From NCBI GenBank assembly GCA_913056235.1, contig CAJXMW010000004.1, positions 248,001-312,000 on the forward strand: 64,000 nt of DNA, read 5' to 3'. A program made the position numbers and the translations under genes. Position 1 is the stretch's first letter. Each line of letters opens with the position of its first letter. This DNA comes from an uncultured Fodinibius sp. GTDB taxonomy: Bacteria; Bacteroidota; Rhodothermia; Balneolales; Balneolaceae. This document shows, piece by piece, positions 17,612-27,703 of this stretch. Below the pieces are notes generated by a model that did no database searches, had not been told where the DNA came from, and saw nothing but the letters and a program-made list of their open reading frames with translations.

Positions 17612-19102
17612 GTGAATAAACAAGAAACATATGATGCTATCATTGCCGGGTCTGGTATGGGCGGGATGACCGCCGCAGCCTTGTTGGCAAATGACGGATA
17701 CAAGGTGTTAGTGCTTGAGGCGGCACATGCCCTTGGCGGATGCAGTTCATCCTATTATCGGCAGGGCTACTGGTTCGAGAGCGGTGCTACAACCCTTATT
17801 GGTTTCGATGAACATCAACCGCTCCAGTATCTTGAGCAGCAGACCGGCATTCAGATTCCACGAATTGAGCTGCAGCCTAGCATGCAGGTCCGTCAAAATG
17901 GGAATGTTATTACTCGCTACAAAGGGACTGACCGGTGGATTGGTGAAGCCGGACGCACATTTGGCAACCAGCAGGCTCAATGTGATTTTTGGGAACTTGC
18001 TTTTGCAGTCTCCAACGTGGTTTGGAAAGTATCGCTCAAAAATAATTTTTTTCCTCCAATCTCGGGTCGAGATCTACTGGATCTTGCTACCGGCAACAAT
18101 CCTAGAGACATGTGGGTTTTGCCATATGCCTTACAGTCGGTAGCTGATGTGATGCAGCAATACCAGGTGGATACCCCTGCTTTTAGACAGTTTGTTGACG
18201 AGCAGTTGATGATTACGGCGCAGTCGAGGGCCGAGGATACCCCGTTTCTGTTCGGTGCACCGGCACTTACCTACACCAATTACTCTAATTTTTATGTGCC
18301 GGGCGGACTGATCAATATGGTGCACGAAATTCGTGATTTTATTCAGCAAAAAGATGGGACTGTCAAAACGAAAACACCGGTCGAGTTAATTGCTCAAGAT
18401 GGAGATGGATATGAAGTGTTTACCTCCTCAGGGAGTTACTCAGGTTCGGTAGTAGTATCGAACATTCCGGTCTGGAATATGACTGATATCACTGAGCGTG
18501 AAATTAAATCATACTTTGAGGAACAAGCCAAAGATTACGAGCAGGCCTGGGGTGCCTTCACCATGGGCATTGTTACTGATGACCACTATCCGAATGATCT
18601 CCCGCTTCATCATCAGCTTCATCTTAATGATGATTCACCAATAGAAAATACCCACTCGGGTTCGGTGTTTGTTTCCATGTCGCATTCCAATGATACCAAG
18701 CGGGCTGAAAAGGGTAGCCGGGTGTTAAATGTGTCCATGCACACAACTCCGGATCAGTGGTATCTGGATGAACAGTACGATTATGAACAGCAGCGATCGC
18801 AGCTTGCTGAAGCAGTAGTTGACCATCTGCAGAAGACGTTACCGGGATTTCAAAAAAGGTATATCAAAGAACAATTCTCGGCTACGCCCTATACCTGGGA
18901 GAACTGGGTGTATCGCAAGAACGGGCGCGTAGGGGGCATTCCGCAGAGTATGTCGCGCTCGCTCTGGGATTGGATGCCGGCAGCCACTCCGTTTAAGGGA
19001 CTTTTTCTCTGTGGAGACACGGTGTTCCCGGGTCAGGGGATCCCGGGCGTAACGTTGAGTGGAATCAATGCCTATCATCGCATCAAAAGATATAACAGCT
19101 AA
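17612..19102 (+). CDS. FAD-dependent oxidoreductase, phytoene desaturase/CrtISO-like
   Basis: 496 residues. The N-terminal Rossmann motif is AGSGMGGMTAAALLA with the following LVLEA strand, then GGCSSSYYRQGYWFESGATT. The C-terminal FAD segment is FLCGDTVFPGQGIPGV, as in carotenoid desaturases and isomerases. The start is a GTG at 17612, because no ATG lies between the upstream terminator and the FAD motif. No other carotenoid genes are adjacent, so the substrate is open: carotenoid desaturation, isomerisation or another polyisoprenoid reaction. Confidence 0.85.
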   Translation: MNKQETYDAIIAGSGMGGMTAAALLANDGYKVLVLEAAHALGGCSSSYYRQGYWFESGATTLIGFDEHQPLQYLEQQTGIQIPRIELQPSMQVRQNGNVITRYKGTDRWIGEAGRTFGNQQAQCDFWELAFAVSNVVWKVSLKNNFFPPISGRDLLDLATGNNPRDMWVLPYALQSVADVMQQYQVDTPAFRQFVDEQLMITAQSRAEDTPFLFGAPALTYTNYSNFYVPGGLINMVHEIRDFIQQKDGTVKTKTPVELIAQDGDGYEVFTSSGSYSGSVVVSNIPVWNMTDITEREIKSYFEEQAKDYEQAWGAFTMGIVTDDHYPNDLPLHHQLHLNDDSPIENTHSGSVFVSMSHSNDTKRAEKGSRVLNVSMHTTPDQWYLDEQYDYEQQRSQLAEAVVDHLQKTLPGFQKRYIKEQFSATPYTWENWVYRKNGRVGGIPQSMSRSLWDWMPAATPFKGLFLCGDTVFPGQGIPGVTLSGINAYHRIKRYNS

Positions 19103-19261
19103 TAAAAAATGATCGCCAACATTTCTGTGTTTTAAGCGTATAGAAAAAGTTGAAGCGGCATGGTGCTACTTGCTTAGCACAGACATTGACCGTTGTTAGA
19201 TTTAACGAGCAGGAACCGTATATTCCGTTGAAAAGAAAATGATAATTAACTTCGTTTATTC

Positions 19262-19888
19262 TTGAATTACCAATCCAAGCAATATAGTCCTAATACACAA
19301 TTTTCGATATTTCCGCCGGCAGTTAAGCACCTGCTGATTGTCAACGTGCTTGCATTTGTAGCGCTTAATACTCCAATTATTGGTAAAGCGCTATTCCAGT
19401 ATGGTGCGTTGTGGCCTCTCGGATCAGGATATTTTAGCCTCTGGCAACTTGTATCCTATATGTTTTTGCACGCTAGTCTGGGGCATATCTTCTTTAACCT
19501 GTTTGCACTATGGATGTTTGGTCAGGCGATTGAAAATTTCTGGGGAACAGAGCGCTTTGTAGTATATTATTTTTTAACAGGCATTGGTGCGGCATTGCTG
19601 CATATGTTCATTGGCGGTGGTGGGGCTCCCACGCTTGGTGCCTCTGGTGCTGTGTACGGTATCTTGCTGGCTTTTGGGATGATGTTTCCCGAACGGCGAA
19701 TTATGCTGCTGTTTCCACCCATCCCGATAAAAGCAAAATATTTTGTAGCTATTTTTGGGGCTATTGAGCTTATCAGCGGTTTTACACGAACGAACTCCGG
19801 TGTTGCACACTTCGCACACCTGGGGGGTATGCTCGTTGGCTTTATCCTGATAAAATACTGGGGACTTAAAAGCCAAGAGTCTTACTAG
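19262..19888 (+). CDS. Rhomboid-family intramembrane serine protease
   Basis: 208 residues, six predicted membrane helices. The active-site elements are present: HASLGHIFFN in the second helix, the Ser in GASGAVYG and the His in VAHFAHLGGM. No ATG precedes the first helix, so a TTG at 19262 is the probable start. It is followed 65 bp later by a second rhomboid gene. Confidence 0.88.
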   Translation: MNYQSKQYSPNTQFSIFPPAVKHLLIVNVLAFVALNTPIIGKALFQYGALWPLGSGYFSLWQLVSYMFLHASLGHIFFNLFALWMFGQAIENFWGTERFVVYYFLTGIGAALLHMFIGGGGAPTLGASGAVYGILLAFGMMFPERRIMLLFPPIPIKAKYFVAIFGAIELISGFTRTNSGVAHFAHLGGMLVGFILIKYWGLKSQESY

Positions 19889-19953
19889 TAGCAGCAAAAT
19901 AATTTTTAATTTTATATCTTGATAGAAGAGATTAACTGACTTTAGTGCAAGGT

Positions 19954-20820
19954 ATGTATAACGATTCATTCGGTAACTCAGTAAAACGTGGATATTGGGG
20001 ATTGCCAGTCGCAATCCGGGCTATTATTACGCTTAATGTTGCCGTTTTTATTGTACAGACGATCCTTTCAATCATTAGTCCAGCCTATAGCAGCGGACTT
20101 ATCCAAGCTTTTGCGTTCTTTCCTGATTGGCAAACTGCTCTTTTTCAGCCGTGGCGCGCCTTTACCTACATGTTTCTACACGGAGGTACATTTCACTTGG
20201 TTTTCAATATGCTATGGCTCTGGTGGATGGGACGTGCTGTAGAAGAGTCGTTGGGTCCCCGCACATTTTCAGTCATTTATCTTGGAGCAGGATTAGGCGG
20301 CGCCCTTTTTGATGTTGTGGCAGCGCCTCTTCTCGGTTTTAATCCCGTCATTGGGGCCTCGGGCGCTGTATATGGCATTATGGTAGCATTTGCGATGCTG
20401 TATCCCACGATGCCTATTATGCTGATTCTATTGCCACCGATTCAGGCTCGTTATGTAGTGGCTGGATTAATTGGATTAGATGTACTACTGCTGGGATCAG
20501 CCGACGGCACGGCTCGAATTGTCCACCTTGCAGGTGCTGGAGTGGGATACTTGCTAATGAAGGTACAGCTGCGGGGCCAGGACTTGAGCCAGTGGGTGCT
20601 GCCTATCGAGCAGTTTTGGTATCGCCTGAAAGGTATTTATCAAAAGAAGGACTCACGTCCCCGCAATGAGAATATGTACTCTGTTTCGGACGTTGAAATT
20701 ATTGATGAAACGGACCAGTCTGAACTTGATGAAATCCTCGAAAAGATTTCTAAGAAGGGATATGATGGTCTCACCAAAGAGGAAAAGAAAAAGCTATTTG
20801 AGCTTAGCAAGAAAAATTAA
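19954..20820 (+). CDS. Rhomboid-family intramembrane protease with cytoplasmic tail
   Basis: About 288 residues. Six-helix rhomboid core with HGGTFHLVFN, IGASGAVYG (catalytic Ser) and RIVHLAGAG (catalytic His). A tail of about 80 residues ends in a charged helical module (DEILEKISKKGYDGLTKEEK) often seen at the end of Bacteroidota rhomboids. I use the ATG at 19954; a GTG at 19945 is also possible. Probably co-transcribed with the preceding rhomboid. Substrates unknown. Confidence 0.88.
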   Translation: MYNDSFGNSVKRGYWGLPVAIRAIITLNVAVFIVQTILSIISPAYSSGLIQAFAFFPDWQTALFQPWRAFTYMFLHGGTFHLVFNMLWLWWMGRAVEESLGPRTFSVIYLGAGLGGALFDVVAAPLLGFNPVIGASGAVYGIMVAFAMLYPTMPIMLILLPPIQARYVVAGLIGLDVLLLGSADGTARIVHLAGAGVGYLLMKVQLRGQDLSQWVLPIEQFWYRLKGIYQKKDSRPRNENMYSVSDVEIIDETDQSELDEILEKISKKGYDGLTKEEKKKLFELSKKN

Positions 20821-20899
20821 TCATACGAATTTGAATGATTTAGGTCGTACTATTGGTTTGCAAACAGTATGATCCTAATAAAGAAATGGATATGTAAGT

Positions 20900-22156
20900 A
20901 TGTCTGACATAAAGCGACGAGATTCAATTCAGGTGATGGTTGGCGATGTACCCGTTGGGGGCAAAGCTCCCATTGTGGTACAGTCGATGACCAATACCGA
21001 CACTTCTGACGTTGATGCTACGGTTGAACAGATTAAGCACCTGCATAATGCAGGATCAGAAATCGTGCGCATCACAGTTAACAATGATGACGCCGCTCAA
21101 GCGGTGCCTAAGATCAAAGAAAAGTTGTTGGCTGATGATGTAACGGTGCCTTTGGTGGGCGACTTTCACTATAACGGTCATAAGCTGTTGGTGGATTACC
21201 CGGAGGCTGCCCAGGCGCTCTCCAAGTTTCGGATTAATCCCGGGAACACTGGTACGAAGACCCGCGATGAGAATTTTTGCACTATTGTTGAACAGGCTAT
21301 CAAGCACGAAAAGCCGGTACGCATTGGCGTAAACTGGGGGTCGCTAGATCAAAAGCTGTTGGCCAAAAAGATGGATGAGAACAGCGAGCTGGAAAATCCT
21401 AAATCATCCAAACAGGTAATGTTGGATACGATGGTCGAGAGTGCTCGTCGCTCGGCTGAGCTGGCCGAAAGTGTGGGACTGGCATCTAATAAGATTATCA
21501 TTAGTTGCAAGATGTCGCACGTACAGGACGTTGTGCACGTCTATGAACGTATTGCCGAATTGTTGGATTATCCGCTTCATGTGGGACTGACCGAAGCCGG
21601 TATGGGCATGAAAGGAACGGTGTCGAGTACGGCCGCATTGTCGGTCTTGCTGCAGCAAGGGATTGGTGATACCATTCGGGTATCGCTTACGCCCAAGCCG
21701 GGCGGAGACCGTGCCAAAGAAGTGCGGATTTGTCAACAAATTCTGCAGTCGCTCGGTATTCGAAACTTTGTTCCACAGGTGACGGCTTGCCCCGGTTGTG
21801 GACGAACCAACAGCACGTACTTCCAAGAACTTGCTGATGAAATACAGGATTATCTGCGCGATATGATGCCCATCTGGCGCGACGTGTATCCCGGTGTTGA
21901 AGAGATGAACGTGGCCGTTATGGGGTGTGTGGTGAATGGACCCGGCGAATCGCGGAATGCCAATATTGGTATTTCACTGCCCGGTACATTCGAAGAGCCA
22001 AAAGCACCGGTCTATATGGATGGCGAACACTATACTACATTACGTGGCGATGGCATAGGCGAAGAATTCCGAAATATTCTGGATGAATACGTGATGCGCA
22101 ATTATGGCCAATCCAATGGACAGGAAGAGCAGGAAACTGTTGAAGAAACCGGGTAA
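20900..22156 (+). CDS. ispG: 4-hydroxy-3-methylbut-2-enyl diphosphate synthase
   Basis: Iron-sulphur enzyme of the MEP isoprenoid pathway, converting MEcPP to HMBPP. N-terminal TIM-barrel segment ([13 protein letters not shown]) and the C-terminal [4Fe-4S] ligands in [14 protein letters not shown] and [13 protein letters not shown]. 418 residues, the short two-domain form rather than the three-domain form of some Bacteroidota. Isoprenoids would feed the menaquinone tail made by MenA. Confidence 0.97.
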   Translation: MSDIKRRDSIQVMVGDVPVGGKAPIVVQSMTNTDTSDVDATVEQIKHLHNAGSEIVRITVNNDDAAQAVPKIKEKLLADDVTVPLVGDFHYNGHKLLVDYPEAAQALSKFRINPGNTGTKTRDENFCTIVEQAIKHEKPVRIGVNWGSLDQKLLAKKMDENSELENPKSSKQVMLDTMVESARRSAELAESVGLASNKIIISCKMSHVQDVVHVYERIAELLDYPLHVGLTEAGMGMKGTVSSTAALSVLLQQGIGDTIRVSLTPKPGGDRAKEVRICQQILQSLGIRNFVPQVTACPGCGRTNSTYFQELADEIQDYLRDMMPIWRDVYPGVEEMNVAVMGCVVNGPGESRNANIGISLPGTFEEPKAPVYMDGEHYTTLRGDGIGEEFRNILDEYVMRNYGQSNGQEEQETVEETG

Positions 22157-22176
22157 ATGTTGGCGAACTCAAAACA

Positions 22177-22201
22177 CAATCTCTAGCCTATTAAGAGATT
22201 G
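22177..22201 (+). promoter_or_regulatory. Inverted repeat just before a lipoprotein start
   Basis: CAATCTCT and AGAGATTG form a perfect 8-bp stem with a 9-base loop, ending one base before the ATG at 22202. There is no T-run, so it is not a terminator. It could influence translation of the lipoprotein gene, or be chance. Confidence 0.3.
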
Positions 22202-22849
22202 ATGATGAACAATAGTTTGTCCTTATTATTAGCGCTGGCGATCGTTGTTTCGATTGCGGCATGTTCTGAACAAAAATCGGTGGACAAGCAATACCTGCAT
22301 TCGGAGCAGTACAATAAGTTCAAAAAACGCACCGTACTCGAGTCCCAACAGAAAGCCCAGAAGGCATTGTCATTAAAATCATTTCTACAGCAATTTAGAA
22401 ATTGTGCAGAGTTGCCCCTCGAACCATTACCAGCCTACTTTGATGCCGAGAAAATTAATCAGTTATCGCAATCGGCTCCTGATACCTGTAGTATCAACAT
22501 GGATTTGCAGGGTTTTAAAATGTTGGCAGAAACGTTTACATCAGATCATGTGCTACGGTGGATTCTCCTGGACCGCAAAACGGCTTATCGCGACCAGGAA
22601 CTGATCGTATCTACTTTTCGAGATGATCAGTTACGCAGTTTTAAGACCGTGGGTATTTATAAGAAAAACCCATCCGAAAACGTTACCTCAGAAGTTCGTG
22701 TTCGACCAGCCAACGGACATGTACGAATCAAGACGCATACAACACGCAACATTTTGTATCCCATTGAACAGACGAATAATATAGAGTCTATGTACGCAAT
22801 TGATGAACTGGGCGATATCTCGGAACGGCAGGAATCGACAATTGAGTAG
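22202..22849 (+). CDS. Hypothetical lipoprotein
   Basis: About 215 residues. Signal peptide with lipobox SIAACSEQ. The mature part has no family I recognise. It contains several Cys residues (near 66 and 99 and the lipidated one) and a beta-rich C-terminal half. It lies between ispG and another small lipoprotein gene on the same strand. Confidence 0.8.
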   Translation: MMNNSLSLLLALAIVVSIAACSEQKSVDKQYLHSEQYNKFKKRTVLESQQKAQKALSLKSFLQQFRNCAELPLEPLPAYFDAEKINQLSQSAPDTCSINMDLQGFKMLAETFTSDHVLRWILLDRKTAYRDQELIVSTFRDDQLRSFKTVGIYKKNPSENVTSEVRVRPANGHVRIKTHTTRNILYPIEQTNNIESMYAIDELGDISERQESTIE

Positions 22850-22934
22850 TGCAAGGCAGGAATCTATCTTTCAAAGCAATAAAAAAATGAATGGTTCTTT
22901 TTTACATTAAGCTCATTCAAAATTCAGAATAAAT

Positions 22935-23396
22935 ATGCGAATATCCTTAATAGCATTCATTTTAACTGGCTTTTTGATTGGTTGTGCAGGTTCCAAATTA
23001 CCACCTTCACAACCTTCCAAGCGTATGATGGATAAAGCAAATACCATTTTGCTCCGGGTAAACTCCTCGGCGGAGGATGCTTTTAACGGCTTCTCGAAAC
23101 ACTTGTCTGATCGCGGATTCAGCTTTGAGAGCAGAGATACTTCCCGCAACGAACTATCAACAAACATGACGGAAAGTCGATATTTTGATTTCCAGTTTGG
23201 AATGGACGTCTCGGTAGTTGATACCGATTCCGCTACGGTAATTAAGGTGAAGGGCAAAGCGCAAAACTTCGATTTTGGAGAGATAGAGCCGGAATACTGG
23301 GGCATGGATCAATCAGTGAATATGCAGGCCTGGACACAGCTCAGGCAAATTGTGGAATCCTATCCCCATGAAGAGTTATTTTACCAGCGTAATTAA
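22935..23396 (+). CDS. Small hypothetical lipoprotein
   Basis: 153 residues with lipobox LIGCAGSK. The mature domain has the pattern VNSSAEDAFNGFSKHLSDRGF, then a beta-rich end (DSATVIKVKGKAQNF). This is a small alpha-beta fold of unknown role, and I cannot name the family. Confidence 0.8.
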   Translation: MRISLIAFILTGFLIGCAGSKLPPSQPSKRMMDKANTILLRVNSSAEDAFNGFSKHLSDRGFSFESRDTSRNELSTNMTESRYFDFQFGMDVSVVDTDSATVIKVKGKAQNFDFGEIEPEYWGMDQSVNMQAWTQLRQIVESYPHEELFYQRN

Positions 23397-23493
23397 ATCT
23401 GGCAATTAATAATTGTATTACTTTCGATTAGTATCCTAAAAAGCCGTATCATATGCGGTTCATTTGGATTGAGGCAAACAAAATTGAACATAG

Positions 23494-24264
23494 ATGACCA
23501 TCTTCAACAAAAGATTTTTTATTACAGCGGCAATTTTTGCTATTCCTTTTTTAGCTCTTGCCCAGACTGGCAGTTCTTCACTTCAACAGCGTGCTGATTC
23601 TCTTTACGATGCTTACGCAGAAAAGCAGGCGCTGGACCTGTATCAACAGATATTGGACGAACAGTCAGGCAACTACAAAGCCCTGTGGCGGACAAGCTTT
23701 TTGTATTCCCGAATCGGGAACCGGCTCGAGAGCAAAGATCGCCAAAAAGAGTATTATAACCAGGCCATTAATTATGCCGAGCGTGCGTTAACAGTGGATT
23801 CAACTGATACGCAATCGAATTTTGTGATGGCTGTGGCTATGGGACGTAAAGCACTCATTTCCGGCGCACGGGAGCGTGTGGCGGCATCCCGAGCGATCAA
23901 GAAATATGCCGATCGCGCCATTAAGTTTGACAGCACAAATGCTGGGGCTTGGCATGTGTTAGGGCGATGGAACTTCAAGATCGCCAACTTGAGCTGGATT
24001 GAACGAGCAGCAGCCAATACGTTATTTGGCGGTATCCCGGGCAATGCAACCAATGCTAAAGCAGAAGAATACATCCAGAAGGCGATAAGCTATAACGACA
24101 ATTATGTGCTCTACTATTACGATTTAGCCACAGTGTATGAGAAAATGGGGCAGGATAAACAAGCTATTTCGGCTTGTAAGAAAGCGCTTACGTTACCTAA
24201 CTTAACGCCCGATGACGACGATCTTAAGCAGGATTGCCGAGATCTTATGGAAGATTTACAATAG
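23494..24264 (+). CDS. Exported TPR-repeat protein
   Basis: 256 residues with a cleavable signal peptide (LALAQTGSS) followed by TPR-like helical pairs: a DSLYDAYAEKQALDLY repeat near the start and the YYDLATVYEKMGQDKQAIS repeat near the end. It probably acts as a periplasmic scaffold, with no enzymatic motif. Resembles the RMDN/regulator-of-microtubule-dynamics-like TPR proteins found in Bacteroidota. Confidence 0.83.
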   Translation: MTIFNKRFFITAAIFAIPFLALAQTGSSSLQQRADSLYDAYAEKQALDLYQQILDEQSGNYKALWRTSFLYSRIGNRLESKDRQKEYYNQAINYAERALTVDSTDTQSNFVMAVAMGRKALISGARERVAASRAIKKYADRAIKFDSTNAGAWHVLGRWNFKIANLSWIERAAANTLFGGIPGNATNAKAEEYIQKAISYNDNYVLYYYDLATVYEKMGQDKQAISACKKALTLPNLTPDDDDLKQDCRDLMEDLQ

Positions 24265-24350
24265 GAAAATATTGGTTTTATATAGAACTCATAGTTTACT
24301 TTCCTGACGGCGTATTCCTATCATTCTATATTTATAATTAATACTCAGTC

Positions 24351-25346
24351 ATGTCTACGAAGCAAAACGATATTAAGAATATTGGTGTGCTCACTTCCGG
24401 CGGAGATGCCCCCGGAATGAATGCTGCCATACGGGCAGTTGTACGAACCTGCGTATATTACGAGTTGACCCCATATGGTATCTATCAGGGTTATGAAGGC
24501 CTGATAGATAATGAGATTCAAAAGATGGATGCCGGATCGGTTAAGCATATCATCCATCAGGGTGGGACTATACTGAAATCAGCCCGGAGCCAGGCATTTA
24601 AAACCGAAGAGGGGATGGAAAAAGCATGGCGCAATGTTCAAGATAACGATTTGGATGCCATGGTTGTTATTGGCGGTGATGGTACCTTTACCGGGGCCAT
24701 GAAATTCGGACAAAAGTATGATTTCCCGATCGTGGGAATTCCCGGTACCATTGACAACGATATTTACGGCACGGACTTTACGGTTGGATTTGATACGGCA
24801 GTCAACACGGTTGTGGAAGCGGTGGATAAAATCAGGGATACTGCCACATCGCATAATCGTCTCTTCTTTATTGAAGTGATGGGACGCGATGCAGGATTTA
24901 TTGCCGTTTACTCCGGTATTGCAGCGGGATCTGAAGAGGTGCTTATTCCCGAGAAGGATCGTGGCATTGAAAAGCTGTTTGAATCCTTACAGCGAACGTC
25001 TCAGCGACAGAAAACATCTCGTTTAGTGATAGTGGCTGAAGGCGATAAAAATGGAAGTGTTTATGATTTGGAAGACAAAGTGAAGGAGCGGTTTGGTGAT
25101 CGCTACGAAACAAAGGTTACAATTTTGGGACATGTCCAGCGAGGCGGCCGGCCCAGTTGTACCGATCGCGTGCTGGCCAGTCAGCTTGGCGTCAAATCGG
25201 TAGAAGCCCTTCTGGATGGGCGCCGAAATGTGATGATTGGTGTTCGGGATCGCAAAGTACGTTACACTGATTTTGAAAAAGCCACTAAACAAAATCCCAA
25301 GATGGATGAAGAGCTGCTTCGTATTGCTGATATCATTTCTATTTAA
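24351..25346 (+). CDS. pfkA: ATP-dependent 6-phosphofructokinase
   Basis: Phosphorylates fructose-6-phosphate in glycolysis. Motifs: TSGGDAPGMNAAIR, GGDGTFTGA and PGTIDNDI. Gly at the GGDGT position and PGTIDND (not PKTIDND) mark the ATP-using rather than the pyrophosphate-using form. MGRDAGFIA and HVQRGGRPS complete the sugar site. 331 residues. Next to a cytoplasmic GH13 gene. Confidence 0.96.
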   Translation: MSTKQNDIKNIGVLTSGGDAPGMNAAIRAVVRTCVYYELTPYGIYQGYEGLIDNEIQKMDAGSVKHIIHQGGTILKSARSQAFKTEEGMEKAWRNVQDNDLDAMVVIGGDGTFTGAMKFGQKYDFPIVGIPGTIDNDIYGTDFTVGFDTAVNTVVEAVDKIRDTATSHNRLFFIEVMGRDAGFIAVYSGIAAGSEEVLIPEKDRGIEKLFESLQRTSQRQKTSRLVIVAEGDKNGSVYDLEDKVKERFGDRYETKVTILGHVQRGGRPSCTDRVLASQLGVKSVEALLDGRRNVMIGVRDRKVRYTDFEKATKQNPKMDEELLRIADIISI

Positions 25347-25380
25347 TTTGTTTTCAAAGAATTTACAGAGCTAACTATCA

Positions 25381-27153
25381 ATGGATAAATCAGCAGAAGA
25401 GCAGGATATGACAGGCGACCAGGAATACCAAGCACCGGAGTGGGCAAAGCACGTTATCTGGTATCAAATTTTTCCCGAGCGTTTTCGTAATGGGGATCTC
25501 ACTAACGATCCTACACGGGAACGCGTTGGCGGCCCTGAAGGATGGCATATATCACCGTGGACGGGGGATTGGTATCAACAGTCTGAGTGGGAGCAGTCAC
25601 TGGGGGAATCATTTAGGGATGGCGTATTCAAGCGTCGTTACGGTGGTGACCTGCAAGGCATTATCGATAAGCTGGATTACCTGCAGAACCTCGGGATTGG
25701 AGCACTGTATTTGAATCCCGTCTTTGATGCCGTGTCTCTTCACAAGTACGACACGAGTTATTACCACCATGTGGATCGTTTTTTTGGTCCTGATCCCGAG
25801 GGTGATGTAGCCATTATGGAACAGGAAGATCCAAATGATCCGTCTACTTGGCAATGGACCTCGGCCGACAAATTATTGCTGGAGCTTATTTCTGAAGTCC
25901 ATCGACGGGACATGAGAATTATCATTGATGGGGTGTTTAATCATACCGGCACCGACTTCTGGGCGTTTCAAGATCTGGAGGAGAAACAGGAGGATTCAGA
26001 ATATAAAGATTGGTATGACGTCAACTCTTTTCGGGATCCTGAGAACGGAACCGAGTTCGATTATAATGGCTGGTGGGGTGTAAAGAGCTTGCCCGAACTT
26101 AAAGAGGTGGATGGTACGTTGGTGAAACCGGTACGCGAGCATATTTTTTCGATTACGCGTCGCTGGATGGATCCCGACGGTGATGGCGATCCCTCCGATG
26201 GCGTTGACGGCTGGCGACTCGACGTGCCCGAAGAGATTGGGCAGCCGTTTTGGAAAGAATGGAATGTTCTGGTACGGGATATCAATCCCAATGCATATAC
26301 GGTTGGTGAGATTTGGACCAACAAGTCTAGAGAATGGATTAATGGGGAACTGTTTTCGGCGGCCATGAATTACCCATTTACCGAGGCCATCCAAAATTAT
26401 ATGATTGATCAGGCGATGTCAGCATCGGATTTCTTCACCAATTTGCGTCATCTGCGAAATGATTTACCCGGGGAGGCAGCATTAGTCCAACAGAACCTGA
26501 TGGACAGCCATGACACGCCCCGTCTAGCGTCAATGATTGTAAATCCGGGTCGTGATTTTGATACTGATACCAAGCCGGAAGAGGGCTTTAACGTTCGCAA
26601 GCCGAACAGCGAAGAACGGCTTATTCAAAAACTTATCGCCCTGTTCCAGTTTACCTACGTTGGTGCGCCTATGATCTTTTATGGTACTGAATCCGGCATG
26701 TGGGGCGCTGATGACCCCGATGACCGCAAACCAATGGTCTGGAAAGAGTTTAAGTACGAACCCGAGGCGAGCCATCCGCTGGGTGGTGACCGACCTGTTG
26801 ACGATAATTATTTTGATCAGCAGCTCTTTGATTGGTATAAAAAGTTGGCCCATATTCGGAACCAACACCAGGCACTGCAGGTAGGTCAATTCCAGGAATT
26901 AGTGGTTGATAATCACAAAAATACCTGGGCCTTTGCCCGCGTCCTCAATGAACAGATGTTTGTGATTGTAGCCGGCAATCGCTCCCGGGAGTCGCAGACA
27001 ATTGAGATTTCATTGGATGATTTTGATGTCAGTAGCGATAAGCATCTTGAAGATTTGCTTACCGGCAGCAAGGTGACAGTTAACGGGCACCAAAATATTG
27101 AGTTGGAGTTGCCTGCGTTGTCTGGGGCTATTTTATCACCAGAAGACAACTGA
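25381..27153 (+). CDS. Cytoplasmic GH13 alpha-glucan hydrolase (neopullulanase/cyclomaltodextrinase-like)
   Basis: 590 residues without signal peptide. The GH13 barrel begins almost at once (HVIWYQIFPERFRNGD). Region I is IIDGVFNHTG, region II DGWRLDVPE (nucleophile Asp), region III TVGEIWTN (acid/base Glu) and region IV MDSHDTPR. There is no N-terminal CBM34 domain, unlike classic neopullulanases. A short C-terminal beta domain closes the protein. It should cleave maltodextrins in the cytoplasm. No LacI-type palindrome is visible upstream, so it may be outside that regulon. It lies 34 bp after pfkA and may be co-transcribed. Confidence 0.92.
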   Translation: MDKSAEEQDMTGDQEYQAPEWAKHVIWYQIFPERFRNGDLTNDPTRERVGGPEGWHISPWTGDWYQQSEWEQSLGESFRDGVFKRRYGGDLQGIIDKLDYLQNLGIGALYLNPVFDAVSLHKYDTSYYHHVDRFFGPDPEGDVAIMEQEDPNDPSTWQWTSADKLLLELISEVHRRDMRIIIDGVFNHTGTDFWAFQDLEEKQEDSEYKDWYDVNSFRDPENGTEFDYNGWWGVKSLPELKEVDGTLVKPVREHIFSITRRWMDPDGDGDPSDGVDGWRLDVPEEIGQPFWKEWNVLVRDINPNAYTVGEIWTNKSREWINGELFSAAMNYPFTEAIQNYMIDQAMSASDFFTNLRHLRNDLPGEAALVQQNLMDSHDTPRLASMIVNPGRDFDTDTKPEEGFNVRKPNSEERLIQKLIALFQFTYVGAPMIFYGTESGMWGADDPDDRKPMVWKEFKYEPEASHPLGGDRPVDDNYFDQQLFDWYKKLAHIRNQHQALQVGQFQELVVDNHKNTWAFARVLNEQMFVIVAGNRSRESQTIEISLDDFDVSSDKHLEDLLTGSKVTVNGHQNIELELPALSGAILSPEDN

Positions 27154-27154
27154 A

Positions 27155-27703
27155 ATGCGTATTGATCCCAAACATTTTAACGCTTTCCTGCTTATAACAG
27201 CCCTCATAGCAGCGGTATTGATTGCTGTATTTACCCTTCAAAATAGGGACAATGAAAAGTCAGCATTCAAGAAAAAGATATTTGGCCAAGATTCCCTGCA
27301 AACGCTCTGGTGGTCGAACGTGCAGGATGGTGACAGCCTGCGTATTTCTGATTTTAGAGGCCAGTTTGTGGTGCTCGACTTTTGGTCAAACTGGTCAGAT
27401 GCGTCGTTGGGTTCACATAAACAGCTGGTTGATTTCAAACAACAGTATTCCGATACGCTGGAGGTAATTGCTGCCTCCGTAAGTCTGGATAGCACAGAAG
27501 TTATAAGCTACATCCAGAAGCATCGGTTCCCGTTTCATTTTGTGGCTGGATCGCGCTATTTTTCCAAGTTACATATTCCCGGATTGCCTGCTCAGATGAT
27601 ATATAATCCCGAAGGGGAGCTGGAGCATGTATTTCTCGGATATCCGGGCCCAAGTCAATACGACAGCTTACGAGCGCTCATCACCAATGGAAAAGAACAA
27701 TAA
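27155..27703 (+). CDS. TlpA-like thioredoxin-fold protein with both catalytic Cys replaced by Ser
   Basis: 182 residues, start at the ATG at 27155, one base after the stop of the GH13 gene. An N-terminal membrane anchor at about 10-28 is followed by a TlpA/ResA fold (SLRISDFRGQFVVLDFW). At the position of WCxxC the sequence is WSDAS (S81 and S84). The cis-Pro region is IPGLPAQMIYNPEGE, as in active TlpA. The change suggests a binding or scaffold role rather than redox catalysis. It overlaps pabC by 17 bases. Confidence 0.88.
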   Translation: MRIDPKHFNAFLLITALIAAVLIAVFTLQNRDNEKSAFKKKIFGQDSLQTLWWSNVQDGDSLRISDFRGQFVVLDFWSNWSDASLGSHKQLVDFKQQYSDTLEVIAASVSLDSTEVISYIQKHRFPFHFVAGSRYFSKLHIPGLPAQMIYNPEGELEHVFLGYPGPSQYDSLRALITNGKEQ

